A DNA stretch of 64,000 nucleotides, from assembly GCA_964057225.1 (NCBI GenBank), contig OZ059896.1:15264501-15328500 (forward strand), read 5' to 3'. The translations under genes and the position numbers were made by a program. This DNA comes from Auanema rhodensis (lineage: Eukaryota; Nematoda; Chromadorea; Rhabditida; Rhabditidae). The first letter of the stretch is position 1; each line of letters begins with the position of its first letter. The notes below the pieces were generated by a model that made no database searches, was not told the origin of the DNA, and saw only the letters and a program-made list of their open reading frames with translations. Positions 49,149 to 61,195 of this stretch are shown here, piece after piece.

Positions 49149-51822
49149 GATGAGAAGATTAACTTCCTATAAGAGCAATATTATACTACACAGTTCTTCA
49201 AATGATCAATGGTTAGAAATTTTAAGCCTTAAAGATAGCCAACATTACAGCACAATCTGACATATGTCAATTTAAAATGAGAGATAATTAGCGACACAGC
49301 CATTATGCTGTTTACCGTAATCTCTCACGTCGCGGGACCATTTTTCGCTGCGGATCTGAATTAGAACTGGATACCGTAAGATTAATGAGGTCATTTTCTC
49401 AGATTTTTCACTTATTGCCAGCTTCTGCCGGTGAAGTTTCTTATGCAAATTTCATTGTACTATATTTGATGCTATCGCGCAATCTTGTTGTATCGGTCTT
49501 TTTCAGCTGTTATCAGTTTTATCTGATTATCTATTGTTGTTTGGTTTGTCGTGATAAGTACTATATATTGAATTTTGTTCTCTGTGTTCCATTCTATCCG
49601 CTCTTGATATTATGATATTACTTTAACAATTTCGTCATATGGAAACAGCGCTCGTTTGGCTCTTTGCCAAAGCCCCCACCCCTTGCTCTCTGCTGCATAC
49701 TCTCTATGCTTAATGCACTATTTCACTGATGACTAGGAAGCCTCACCCTCAGCAGCTGCGGAATTCAACTCTTAGCCACTTCTAAAAAATCCCAAAATTT
49801 GCTTTCTATTTATTTTTTCTTTCGTTTTTGCTTCCTTCGTCGAAAATTTATGACGAAGTTGTGTAGATGTTTTGCCTATTACTTTTTGTTCGTTCAATTT
49901 GGTCTGTGCATATCATCAACCAGCTTTTTAGCGTCAACTTTCGGATGTTTTCGATTTATTTCTCAACTATGAGCTAATCTCGAATATTCCAGCTGAATTA
50001 GCGTTCTCTTGTGCACTTTCAGTATAGATTGTCGATCAATGTTTCTACCACTATCCAAACTGAAACTTAGTTTATGTTATGAGGCAAAAGCTTCTCATTC
50101 TTTATCGACTAAAAAAAACGCGTCACTTGATTTATATGTCATTTTTATACCGATTCTTGCTATGGCATTGCTTGAAGGCTAAAGCAAAATTCAAGTATTT
50201 CTTTAGTTCACAGTTGTTCTTGTCGTGCAGCTGTCATACTCAAGACGTTGGCATTGGCATGGAGATGAGAGCCAGTTGTTCTTCATCTCCTTCCGTAATA
50301 CCATTTCTGTTTGAAAAATGTTTTTTATCTCTGAATGTTTGACTCTAGTCAGCTGATTTGACTTATGTTTCACAATTGAAATGCAACTTTACCGAAGGTC
50401 TATATTGAAAAAGCTTCAGTGAAGGTTTCGCATTCGTCATATTTTAAAACAATGGTGTTGACGGCCAATATGAGCTTTCTTCAAAAGCAAATATCAAGCC
50501 CGTAGATTTTGTTTTAGCTCCACCGACTAAGAGGAATTATTGTTTCATGTATGAAAATTTTTTTTTAACGTTTCATTTCATATTCATATAGTTCGTAACT
50601 ACAAAGATTTTTAGTCCACCTCTTGTTTCCATATTTTCCAAATTTTGGTTTGTTTTCGTGTTTTGAATTCTCCCTGGACACTTTTGTTCACATTCTCTTT
50701 ATGTCTTATCTCTCGTCTTTCTATCTTTTACAATTTTTCCCCTTTTACTATGTATATATTTTTCTTTCTGATACTTATATGGCGTCAATGCCATCCTGTT
50801 CACTCTTCCTAGATTTACGATCTTGTCTTATCGCTCTCGGGCCATGCTCTAAGGCTATGTACTTTGCGGCGAACTAACTCTTTTAGAGTAAGATAGTAAG
50901 ATGAAAATGAGACCAATTTTCCCAGTTTATTCGTTACATTGACACGAGGTAGTTTGTCCTTTGGCCCCAACAAGATTTCATTTCTTCTGTAGACAGTATC
51001 GTTTGTCTGTTTAGCTCCGTTGCCATTAATCATTTCATTGTCTGTTCTCTGCGATTTTTTTCGTTAAGTTCATCTCTTGGAGCGATTACATTCGCCCTTC
51101 TCTTCCCTCCCACCTCTTCATTTCACGATGCCAAGGCTCCTCCTCATCGTCATCTACGTCATATCGTAGTGGTTTTGGCCCAACCTCTTCATTCCCTTTG
51201 CGAACAATTCAGTCTGCTCTATCTTTTTTCGTTTTTTTCTGTGTGGTTTATCGTTTTCTTCACTTGTTGCTTTCGCCAAACGGATAACATGAACCTAATT
51301 TTTTCATTCTCTTCAGGGGTAATTATTTGGAAGGTCCGGGACACGAATCTGTCAGGTCGTGTTTTTTGTCTTCGTTTGGTCGCCTCCCCATAGGCGATAT
51401 ATCGCACATCCAGCAACCGAGTTTCGTGTTTGACCGTTTTCTTTGTGGTGAGTTCGAGTACTACTCTTTGTATATATTGGCTTTAACCGGAAACTCATAG
51501 TTTTCTTGTCTTTATCATTTTACGCTTATGATTACTTTGATATGCATTAATAGCCTCCTCTCTTACTCATTTGTGTGATGACAACGTTGTTTTTCCTGTA
51601 CTCATTGCTTAATCACATTGGAGTTCTTATCAGAGGTCAGGCAAGTAGTCTGTTTTATGAAATCCTCGTGATTTTCTTCTGCGTAATCAGACAATCAAGC
51701 TCATTGTGTAATCATTTTGTTTCCTTAGAGTGTTTCTTTCACTTTATGGATTTCTTCTATTTCTTTGTTTTATATTTATTTCCTTTTTGCTTTAGTCTAA
51801 TAGCATATGATTCAGGTCGGAA
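49149..51822. other. Divergent intergenic region upstream of the phosphate transporter
   Basis: About 2.7 kb, T/C-rich on the plus strand from 49400. Open frames here are hydrophobic by composition. A TTCAG at 51811-51815, just before the transporter ATG, is a probable spliced-leader or 5' UTR splice acceptor, so part of this region may be a 5' UTR intron. Confidence 0.55.
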
Positions 51823-53988
51823 ATGATTGAATCTGTAACAGCTTTTCAAGGCGAGATGCTGATCTGGCTTGCCGTCGGCTCCCTGATAGCTTTCATTCTC
51901 GCCTTCGCTATTGGAGCTAACGATACTGCTAATTCCTTTGGAACCAGCGTTGGTAGCAAGGTAAGCGTTTTATGAAGTCGGAGTTTGATGTTATTTCGTT
52001 TGGTTTAGGTGCTCACTCTTACCCAAGCTTACATTTTGGCTAGTATTTTTGAGACCATGGGAGCATGTCTACTCGGTTAGTGCAATTCCTAAAAAACTTG
52101 TCATTCAGTTTGATGTTTAGGACATAAAGTGACGGATACTATGCGAAAAGGAGTTTTAGACCTTTCCGTGTATAACAACAGTGAACGCGAACTCATGTAT
52201 GGACAGATCTCCATCCTGTCCGGTAAGCTCAGTTTTCCAAACTTGCTGAACATTGATGTTTTGTTTAGGTTGCGGAACTTGGATGTTGCTTGCAACAGCC
52301 CTGAAGCTGCCTGTCTCAACCACTCATTCGATTGTTGGAGCAACTATTGGATTTTCTCTAGTTCTGAAAGGAACTGATGGTATCCGATGGGCAAAAATTA
52401 ACAAAATTTGTGAGTTGTTGATACGATATTCTTTTGAAAAACCGAATTTCAGTCTTATCCTGGATTGTGTCCCCTCTTCTTTCCGGACTAGTTTCCATTC
52501 TTTTCTACTTAGCAATTGATCACTTTATCTTGAGAAGAGTTAGTTTTATCTATTCTTTATTGAGCTTTGAATGTGGATTTGCGACTTTTGAGTCATCTCT
52601 TCAATTTTAGAGCCGACCCCTTAACAGCGGTCTTCATATGCTTCCATTCTTGTACTTCTTATGTTTTTCCTTTAATGTTTTCGCAATAATCTATGAAGGA
52701 TCAGAATGTGAGTTATTTTTCACTCAATTATTCGAGGCTATTTCTTTATCCGAATAACAACTCCTCTTTAGTTCTTGGATTTGATAGTTTATCTCTTCAA
52801 ACTTGTCTTCTTATTGCTGGTGGAATCGGTATGTTTGCTGCCCTCGTTGTTAAGTTCTGTATTGGACCTTGGCTCAAGAAAAGCATATTAGGTAAATAAT
52901 AAAGATATATTGGCCTTCCATATCAATTTTGGATTGCGTTTCAGAGCGTGTTGATGGAGATGTCTGCAGTGGAAAGCCGTTGGTTGAAATGAATAATGGT
53001 GATGTACATAGTAAGAATATATATTTTCTGAATATTTGCCTACAATTCGATTAATTTTTCAGAAGCCGCTCTTTTGGAACTCGAAAACGGAGGATTGAAA
53101 GAGAAAGAATCTAACGGCGTTTGTCATGGTAGGTCTTCTTCTTTTTTTGTCGCGTATTTTTGAATAACATAATAATGAAAGAAAGTACTGGTTCGCTTAC
53201 TTGATGAAGAAGTTTTCTTTTTTTTTGATCCAAATATAATTCCAGCTCCAAATGTGGTTGCACCATCTTCTTCTGTCACATCTTTCTTCCGATCAACGAA
53301 ACCTGAAGATCCACAAGCTGCTCGTCTGTTTTCTCTTCTCCAGGTTATGACAGCTTGTTTCGGAGGATTTGCACATGGTGGCAATGATGTCAGGTAACAA
53401 TTGAACCTTGTTTTTTGTTTTGAAATCTTTTCATTCTTGTTTTCCGTTTTTCCAACTTCATTGTTTCAGTAACGCCATTGCTCCCCTTGTTTCTCTCGTT
53501 GTCATCTATCAGGAAGGTTCTACTGCTCAATCTCTTAGCACACCATGGTACTTACTCTTATATGGAGCCGTTGGAATGTGTATTGGACTCTGGCTTCTGG
53601 GACACCGGGTGATCTACACCGTCGGAGAAAACTTGACCAAAATTACACCACCAGGGTACGCTTTATTATGCCACAAGCCATATGTTAATGTCAATGTTTT
53701 AGTGGATTCGCCATCGAATTTGGAGCTGCTGTAACAGTTCTTGCAGCCTCGAAGTTTGGCTTGCCCATTTCTTCCACACAATGCAAGGTCGGATCTGTTG
53801 TAGCTGTGGGGCTTGTACAAGCTTCCCATTCTGTCAGATGGCATACATTCCGCAACATAAGTTTGTCATGGATTGTAACACTGCCAGTAGCAGGTAAATA
53901 GAGTCTTATACAACTATTATTATCTAATTTCTTTATAGGTGTTCTCTCAGCAGCTGTAATGTCGCTTTTCCAATTTTTCGTTTTATAA
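51823..53988 (+). CDS. pitr: Sodium-dependent phosphate transporter, SLC20/PiT family
   Basis: Plasma-membrane Na+/phosphate symporter. Twelve exons give roughly 525 residues. Both inverted PiT signatures are present: [16 protein letters not shown] in the N-terminal half and [15 protein letters not shown] in the C-terminal half. The paired [15 protein letters not shown] and [17 protein letters not shown] loops are also intact. A large hydrophilic loop ([17 protein letters not shown] to [16 protein letters not shown]) separates the halves. Exons start at 51823, 52009, 52121, 52269, 52453, 52611, 52772, 52945, 53063, 53246, 53470, 53703 and 53939. The N-terminus ([20 protein letters not shown]) closely resembles nematode PITR proteins. 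The start follows a TTCAG acceptor by seven bases. Confidence 0.96.
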
Positions 53989-55073
53989 CGAATAGCCGTG
54001 GTTTAGCACAAATTATCGAATAATCATATCCTGTTCATTTCCTCTGTTTCCTTCGAACACCCCTACAGATTTTTCCAAGATTATTGTTGATATTCTATTT
54101 GCTTTAATATGAGATTTCTCCTTTAAATATAACCTTTAATATCATAGATTATTCTTTTTTTTTCTTTTTTTCTAGATACTAGTTACTTTATTGTATCATA
54201 AGACGATTGCTCTATCTATTCTATCGCTGTCATTAAGCTGTATGAACAGGCGATGAGCAATGTTTGTTATTATTTTTTGTTGTTGGCAATTTAACAGGTT
54301 TTATTTACGTTAATACGGTACAGGTTGAGCAATTGTTATAGTTTCTTCTATATCCGTAGGCAGACTTGACGACGAACGTGCGTGATGTCTGATTTCACAA
54401 CATGATTCTTGAATATTAGACAAGCCTTCCTTTCATGATCATTTGTTGTTAGATCGTATATTCGTACTTCTATCACCCATCTATCCATTCTATATACAAT
54501 ATCTACCTACCTAAAAGAAAAAAACCAATACATGAATACATCTTTTACTTCTCCCCCTTTTATCACAATTTCAGGCCTCCTACTACGTTGTTAGATTTTT
54601 CATCCTATCACTCTTTCAATATTTTTTTCCATATTTGCGAGTTTTCTGTCATATGTGTCTGCCAAATTTGCATGTGAAACGACGTTCGAAAGTGTTAATA
54701 AAAAATTTGGCGGCTTTTTTGTGCAGTTTCTCTACAAACAAGTTGGTTAGCTTGCTAGAAGACATACATAACACATACATACACACACAACTGTTCGAGG
54801 CAGTACTCGTGTTGTTTTTTTGAATTATCTTGCAAAAGCGTTTGGAGTTGAAGGAAATCCGTCTGAGTGCATGCACGCAAGCACGCAGCATGCTGGTTGT
54901 AAAGTTTTCATTTTTAATTTCAATTACAAGCAGATGCTACACGTGCAGAAAGTGATATTGAAATATTTTAAGGAAACTATATTCAATATTTCTATCGTAT
55001 CACGTCATCTCTTTCTTAACATCATTTTGCGAACAAAGTTTTGATAAGGTTAGCGAAAGATTCTGCTGTGAAA
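53989..55073. other. 3' UTR and intergenic DNA
   Basis: AT-rich downstream region of the transporter. No gene recognised. Confidence 0.55.
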
Positions 55074-55170
55074 ATGATTGATCATCGTAGTTTGTATAGG
55101 CAGGCTGTCTACGACATCGGTCTTGCTGTCCAAGATGCGACAAAGGAGGCCGTTGCAAGTCATTCATACG
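55074..55170 (+). CDS. Possible isolated first exon
   Basis: The ATG at 55074 opens 32 codons of ordinary composition (MIDHRSLYRQAVYDIGLAVQ, then DATKEAVASHSY), followed by a GTAATC donor. No homologous family is recognised and no matching downstream exon is visible within 4 kb. It might be the first exon of a gene with long introns reaching beyond the window, or chance. Confidence 0.3.
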
Positions 55171-56296
55171 GTAATCTCAATTAAATTCTTTTTTGTTTCA
55201 CTAACGATGCTGATTGTATCTATTATATGTACTATTTAAACAAAAAACGGGAAAGCTAAGACATTGGCTGTCTGCATGTGCTGGTGTGTATGTATGCCTG
55301 ACTGTATCTTTGATCATTAAGGTCGAAATGTTATAGAAGAAGCTACAATATGATGAGTTCTATGATTTTGTGTGGGATGATCGCTTCAGACGACATTTAA
55401 CACTTAGAAAAAAAGAAAAACATCCATAACATTTGAAATATTTGTCATGAATCCATTAAGAGTTAAAGGGATACAATTTTTGCTCTCTTGAAACTTACAT
55501 TAGACCGGGGATCGGCCATTGGCGTTTGAACTTTTAGTACTCACTTCAATACTAAGTTTTTAAAATGCCTATACAGTTCATATTATCTTAGGAAAATACC
55601 GGAAATACCTGTTAGGCTATATACTATATGTATAGAATGTGCCATCAACATATGATTGTGAGCATAGTCATGACCAAATCACATGGGTCTGTACCAGTTT
55701 TTTCTTTTCCTTCTTCCCCCTCCACTAGAGATAATTCCACAATGATCTATCTAATCAGGAGACGAAAAATTAAAATTGAATGATAAAATTTTATTTTCTC
55801 ACTTGAGATTATAACACTCACGAGATTTCTGAAAATAAAATATAAATTATACAGCGATCTTCGTCAACAGTGTGTTTCATATTTAAAACACACAAATGCT
55901 TGCATATACACTCACTCATATGTATATTATTCATTTTGCTAAATAGAAATTCAACTATTCAATCAAATTGTAATATATTATTAATATTATTATTATTATA
56001 ACATAATAAAATAATTTTATAATCGATAAAAATAGATTTTTTCGGGAAAATTTATATTTTATATGTGTCTATAGCATCATAAAGCGTTTTTTAGGCTTTT
56101 AAAGTTAGGCTATTTGAACAAAAATTAATATGCTTATACAAATAGTTTATGCTCGTATTTACAACTTGAATAACTTTTACTACTTGTCGGAAAAATAAAA
56201 AGATTGACTTAGTATATATACTAAACTAGAATAGCTGATGAAAATTCAACCTTATTTACATTAAATTCGAATAAATTATATGAATTATGACGTTTC

Positions 56297-56320
56297 ACGT
56301 GAGAAACGTGACAACACGTG
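56297..56320 (+). promoter_or_regulatory. Cluster of three ACGTG elements
   Basis: ACGTG at 56297-56301, 56306-56310 and 56316-56320, spaced 9 and 10 bp, the first and third within CACGTG. ACGTG is the core of HIF-1 and of E-box bHLH sites. Regulatory function is inference. Confidence 0.35.
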
Positions 56321-57270
56321 TAGGTGAGTAATTAGCATAAGTGGTACAATTGGATTTCAATTCGAATTAAAGGTGAGCGTCGTAAAATGAGCTTTATGCC
56401 ATATAGATTAAATGAAAATAAGAGATTTAGAGATAAAAAAGTTAAAAGAGCAAAGAGAGGGGGGAGGGGGTGGAAGAGCCACTCCAAGATATGAGCCCTG
56501 CATCACAGTTTCCCGAAATACGGCTGTTTGCGTTCTAGAAGTTGATGAACGACAGAAGAAGATGATGATGGTGATGGTGAAGATGAAAATGAAGATGCAG
56601 CAGAGCTAAAAGAGTAGAAGGAGAGATATCGCTGGAGAGTGAAAAGGTAGAACGTCAGTGTGATGAAGAATACTGAAGAAATAGAAGAGATAAAGGTAGT
56701 CTGAGAAAGTATAGCAACTATTGGTCAATTGAAAAGCGAACCGTCGGAGAAGAAGCATCCGTGATGCTCAATCTCCGAGTAGCGACAGATAGTTCGCACT
56801 CATCTTGCAACTACTTCTAAGTAGAAATTTCCTTTCGCAAAGGAATTAATAAGTATTTCTATGTTTCTTTCTACTGAGAAAAATTTTCTTATTTTCCTTA
56901 TGTTTTTCCTTGTATCTTTGAAATTTTAATCCAGACAGTAACTTTAATGAAATAATTTGATTATTATGTTTTGCAATTTATAAATTAATTCAGAGATTAT
57001 TGAGTAGAACGAAATCATTCTTTCCAACTATTTACAGAAAAAACTTTTTCTTGTTATCCTTTAACTAAAATTAATTATCTATTGATCAATTATTAAGTTT
57101 TTTTGATAATTGAAGGTTTATATGCCAATTATTTGATTGAAAAATAAATTCATTAACTAAGTATTTTTAAATTATATAGTTAAGAGTTTGTTATAATTAA
57201 TTAGAAAATCAAATTATTATAACATTTTGTAGTTATCTAACTGATTCAGTTATTTAGAAAGATTGATAGA

Positions 57271-57310
<40 letters not shown>

Positions 57311-59028
57311 AAACGAGAGAGAGTAAAATAGGTTTCGAAAGAGTTGAACGAGTCTAGTAACTGTCGTAATTTCCCTCGACTAGGGAATCAGTGTTCATTG
57401 AAAATTGAAGTTCTAGTGGGTACTGTTAGCACTGCTCAGCACATCTGTTCAAACACTTGGGGGGGATTTTTCAGAATTCATAAAAGTTGATGAGGATGTT
57501 AGCTAGTAGTAGTGGGAAAAATAGCTGAAGTTAGAAATGCAACAAAAGCATATTGGAAGGTCAGGGTGAAAGGTCCGTCGATATATATCATAGTCAGAAG
57601 AGTGTTTCATGAATTTTTCCTTAAGGCTGTTCTTCCTTTTGTTCTTGTTGTTTCTGTTTAGACAAATTGATTCAAAACATTTTTCATATACGTACACGTT
57701 CATAGTTCGCGATTCGCAGAATTTGCAAATTTTGAAGCTTTGATCCCAGTCATATGTACTATGAACTTAAGCTGGAACTTCTTCATCTTTCTTGAACAAT
57801 CACAGGGTCTTCAAGTTTCATTTGGAGTCTCTTTACCCGCTATAACAAACGATTAATCTCTTTGTAACGTATTCTCTAGTATTTCACTTCAAAAGAATAG
57901 GAAAACCTATTTCTAGTGACTGTAAGCAATGCTCAAGAAGTCAATCAGATAACGAGTAGACACAACGACTTCACGTGCTTCTTCACAGAACTGAATGTTT
58001 TTCCGCGCGAAAATCTTGAGTGTTTCCGTCTGCATCTTCTTGACTGGATTGTGAGTGTATAGAGGAGAGTTGACGTCTTAAGCATATACTATATTTAAAA
58101 TTTTTGTGCAAAATTAAATGTTTTCCCTCTGCACAAATCTGAATGACTTTTGTTTTGTCAAAAAAACCTTAGGACGAATATTCTACATAAGTATCAAAGT
58201 TAGGACGTTGTTGCATGACTTTTTCTTTCTGGTTTATATGCCCTTGTGATGTCTCAAGACGCAAACTGTCCTTAATGTGTTGTGCATGTGGATGAGGTAA
58301 AGCGAGAAACAGCTTAACTGATGGCTATTTGTGAAGAGGATTGAGATCTTTCGATGAGAGGTTAACCTTTGAAGAGAATTGTTTGAAAAACTAATTACTC
58401 TGATTAATTTTTAAAAAGGTTTTCTTTTTCTTAACAAAAACCTTCAAAATACTGTTTTTCTGTGTTTTATCACAAATATTATACAATCTAGGGAAGCATA
58501 CCTTTTATAATCTTGATATCTAATCAATCATTTTCGACAAACAAAAAATTAAGTCTGTATTTTTATTTCAGTTCATAGTCACAAATAACATATACATGAA
58601 GCTTAAGTGAGATAAATAACCGTAAAAGCTCACATGTGTGACAACTATGTTTATGAGATATGGAACACATGCTTTCCTATAATTCGTGAATCGAAGCAGA
58701 TTTTGCTAAAACTCTGAAACCTGTGTTATATAAAGAGATAGCTTGAGAAAACAATAGTTTGCAAAAAAGAGAGAGAGAGAAAGAGAGAGAGAGGGAAGGA
58801 GGGAGGGCGAGAGGGAGACAACGGCAAAAAGTATAAAGGTCAAAAGCATCTCTAAACATTTTTCCTTGAAAACAAATTTTTTCATTAAATTACTTGAACA
58901 TATCTCTTTCTGTACCTAATCGTCTTTTTCTTCTTTTATTCATAAATATTTAATTTTATTCTTCACCTAAGCCAATCGTATGAGATTTAAAGAGAAAAAA
59001 AATAATATTTTCGTCTAATGAAGATAAA

Positions 59029-59030
<2 letters not shown>

Positions 59031-59091
<61 letters not shown>

Positions 59092-59106
59092 AAGAGAAAG
59101 AGAAGG
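59031..59106. repeat. (GA)n microsatellite
   Basis: Pure GA from 59031 to about 59084, then interrupted GA to about 59106. Confidence 0.95.
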
Positions 59107-59503
59107 GGATGGAGGGAGAAGAAGATCATTTTCGTATCCATATTTGAGTTTTTGTCCAAAGACATTTTGCCTTTCTACCATCAACATGATCTATCTCATG
59201 AATAAATTATATTTTAGAACTACAAAGATAGGAAAAAGGAGTATTAAGAGATGAAGATGTGAAAATGCATCATTTGAAATGAAAAAGGGAATATGGATGT
59301 ATTCTCTTGATATTGATTCATCCAACTAATGACTCTTCTTTATATTTCTTTTTTTTTAATTTGACTGCTTTAACACATCTCATACATACATATACGCAGA
59401 CACATTTTCAGTTTTAATCTTGCAATTGTTGTTCTGTTCTTTCTATTTATGGTGCCTGCTATATAGTTGGTCTAGACTTTCAGTACTATTTGATCAGCTA
59501 TGT

Positions 59504-59575
59504 GGGGGTATAGCTCAGGGGTAGAGCGCTCGCTTTGCATGCGAGAAGTCTGGGGTTCGATTCCCCATACCTCCA
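59504..59575 (+). tRNA. tRNA-Ala(UGC), copy 1
   Basis: A 72-nt cloverleaf with acceptor GGGGGTA pairing with TACCTCC. It includes the G3:U70 wobble pair that identifies alanine tRNA. Anticodon stem CTCGC/GCGAG, loop TTTGCAT with anticodon TGC, T-arm TGGGG-TTCGATT-CCCCA and discriminator A. The internal A and B boxes are intact. A T5 terminator lies at 59581-59585. CCA is not encoded. Confidence 0.98.
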
Positions 59576-59797
59576 GTTACTTTTTGGATTGTTTGGAAAT
59601 GTGATAAGCGGCGTTTCATAGATCCAACTTTTTATCTGTTTTGGGCCATAAAACTTTGTTTATAATCATTGCTGATTCCACCTTTTCACATTCTACATTC
59701 GTTTGTTCCGTTTTTTTTATTTTAGTTTCAAAAAAGTTTTCAACCTAGGTAAGTTAGCTTCAAAACTTCCATGAGATAGCATTGATTTGAAATGCAT

Positions 59798-59869
59798 GGG
59801 GGTATAGCTCAGGGGTAGAGCGCTCGCTTTGCATGCGAGAAGTCTGGGGTTCGATTCCCCATACCTCCA
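59798..59869 (+). tRNA. tRNA-Ala(UGC), copy 2
   Basis: Identical to copy 1 in all 72 bases, exactly 294 bp downstream, with TTTTT about 6 bp after the gene. It is preceded by the conserved flank GAAATGCATG, which copy 1 lacks. Confidence 0.98.
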
Positions 59870-60091
59870 GTAACTTTTTGGATTGTTGGGAAATGTGATA
59901 AGCGGCGTTTCATAGATCCAACTTTTTATCTGTTTTGGGCCATAAAACTTTGTTTATAATCATTGCTGATTCCACCTTTTCACATTTTACATTCGTTTAT
60001 TCCGTTTTTTTGATTTTAGTTCCAAAAAAGTTTTCAACCTAGGTAAGTTAGCTCCAGAACTTCCATGAGATAGCATTGATATGAAATGCAT

Positions 60092-60163
60092 GGGGGTATA
60101 GCTCAGGGGTAGAGCGCTCGCTTTGCATGCGAGAAGTCTGGGGTTCGATTCCCCATACCTCCA
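60092..60163 (+). tRNA. tRNA-Ala(UGC), copy 3
   Basis: Identical gene one repeat (294 bp) on, with the same upstream GAAATGCATG and the same T5 terminator. Confidence 0.98.
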
Positions 60164-60385
60164 GTAACTTTTTGGATTGTTGGGAAATGTGATAAGCGGC
60201 GTTTCATAGATCCAACTTTTTATCTGTTTTGGGCCATAAAACTTTGTTTATAATCATTGCTGATTCCACCTTTTCACATTTTACATTCGTTTATTCCGTT
60301 TTTTTGATTTTAGTTCCAAAAAAGTTTTCAACCTAGGTAAGTTAGCTCCAGAACTTCCATGAGATAGCATTGATACAAAATGCAT

Positions 60386-60457
60386 GGGGGTATAGCTCAG
60401 GGGTAGAGCGCTCGCTTTGCATGCGAGAAGTCTGGGGTTCGATTCCCCATACCTCCA
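60386..60457 (+). tRNA. tRNA-Ala(UGC), copy 4
   Basis: Identical gene; the flank has a small change (ACAAAATGCATG). Confidence 0.98.
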
Positions 60458-60679
60458 GTAACTTTTTGGATTGTTGGGAAATGTGATAAGCGGCGTTTCA
60501 TGGATCCAACTTTTTATCTGTTTTGGGCCATAAAACTTTGTTTATAATCATTGCTGATTCCACCTTTTCACATTTTACATTCGTTTATTCCGTTTTTTTG
60601 ATTTTAGTTCCAAAAAAGTTTTCAACCTAGGTAAGTTAGCTCCAGAACTTCCATGAGATAGCATTCATATGAAATGCAT

Positions 60680-60751
60680 GGGGGTATAGCTCAGGGGTAG
60701 AGCGCTCGCTTTGCATGCGAGAAGTCTGGGGTTCGATTCCCCATACCTCCA
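60680..60751 (+). tRNA. tRNA-Ala(UGC), copy 5
   Basis: Identical gene, same terminator and repeat phase. Confidence 0.98.
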
Positions 60752-60973
60752 GTAACTTTTTGGATTGTTGGGAAATGTGATAAGCGGCGTTTCATAGATC
60801 CAACTTTTTATCTGTTTTGGGCCATAAAACTTTGTTTATAATCATTGCTGATTCCACCTTTTCACATTTTACATTCGTTTATTCCGTTTTTTTGATTTTA
60901 GTTCCAAAAAAGTTTTCAACCTAGGTAAGTTAGCTTCAAAACTTCCATGAGATAGCATTGATATGAAATGCAT

Positions 60974-61045
60974 GGGGGTATAGCTCAGGGGTAGAGCGCT
61001 CGCTTTGCATGCGAGAAGTCTGGGGTTCGATTCCCCATACCTCCA
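60974..61045 (+). tRNA. tRNA-Ala(UGC), copy 6
   Basis: Identical gene. The downstream spacer keeps the repeat for about 150 bp and then decays. Confidence 0.98.
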
Positions 61046-61195
61046 GTTACTTTTTGGATTTTTGGGAAATGTGATAAGCGGCGTTTCATAGATCCAACTT
61101 TTTATCTGTTTTGGGCTATAAAACTTTGTTTATAATCATTGCTGATTCCACCTTTTCATATTCGTTTATTTCATTTTTTGATTTTAGTTTCAAAA

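Larger units (their letters stand above)
55171..59503. other. Non-coding region upstream of the tRNA array
   Basis: AT-rich with GA tracts (57270-57320, 58770-58820, 59031-59106). It contains three ACGTG elements at 56297, 56306 and 56316. Open frames in the GA/CT tracts are Ser/Leu or Arg/Glu low complexity and are not genes. Confidence 0.6.
59504..61195 (+). repeat. Six-copy 294-bp tandem repeat carrying the tRNA-Ala genes
   Basis: Gene starts at 59504, 59798, 60092, 60386, 60680 and 60974 are each exactly 294 bp apart. Spacers 2-5 differ by only a few bases; the first and last units are more diverged. This pattern fits unequal crossing-over with homogenisation of the inner units. Confidence 0.97.

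Noticed and set aside
58956-59187. Ser/Leu repeat frames on the minus strand
   Set aside because: Translations of the (GA)n/(CT)n microsatellite.
59504-61195. CRISPR-like array
   Set aside because: Regular 294-bp period with identical tRNA genes; repeat and spacer sizes do not fit CRISPR and the genome is eukaryotic.
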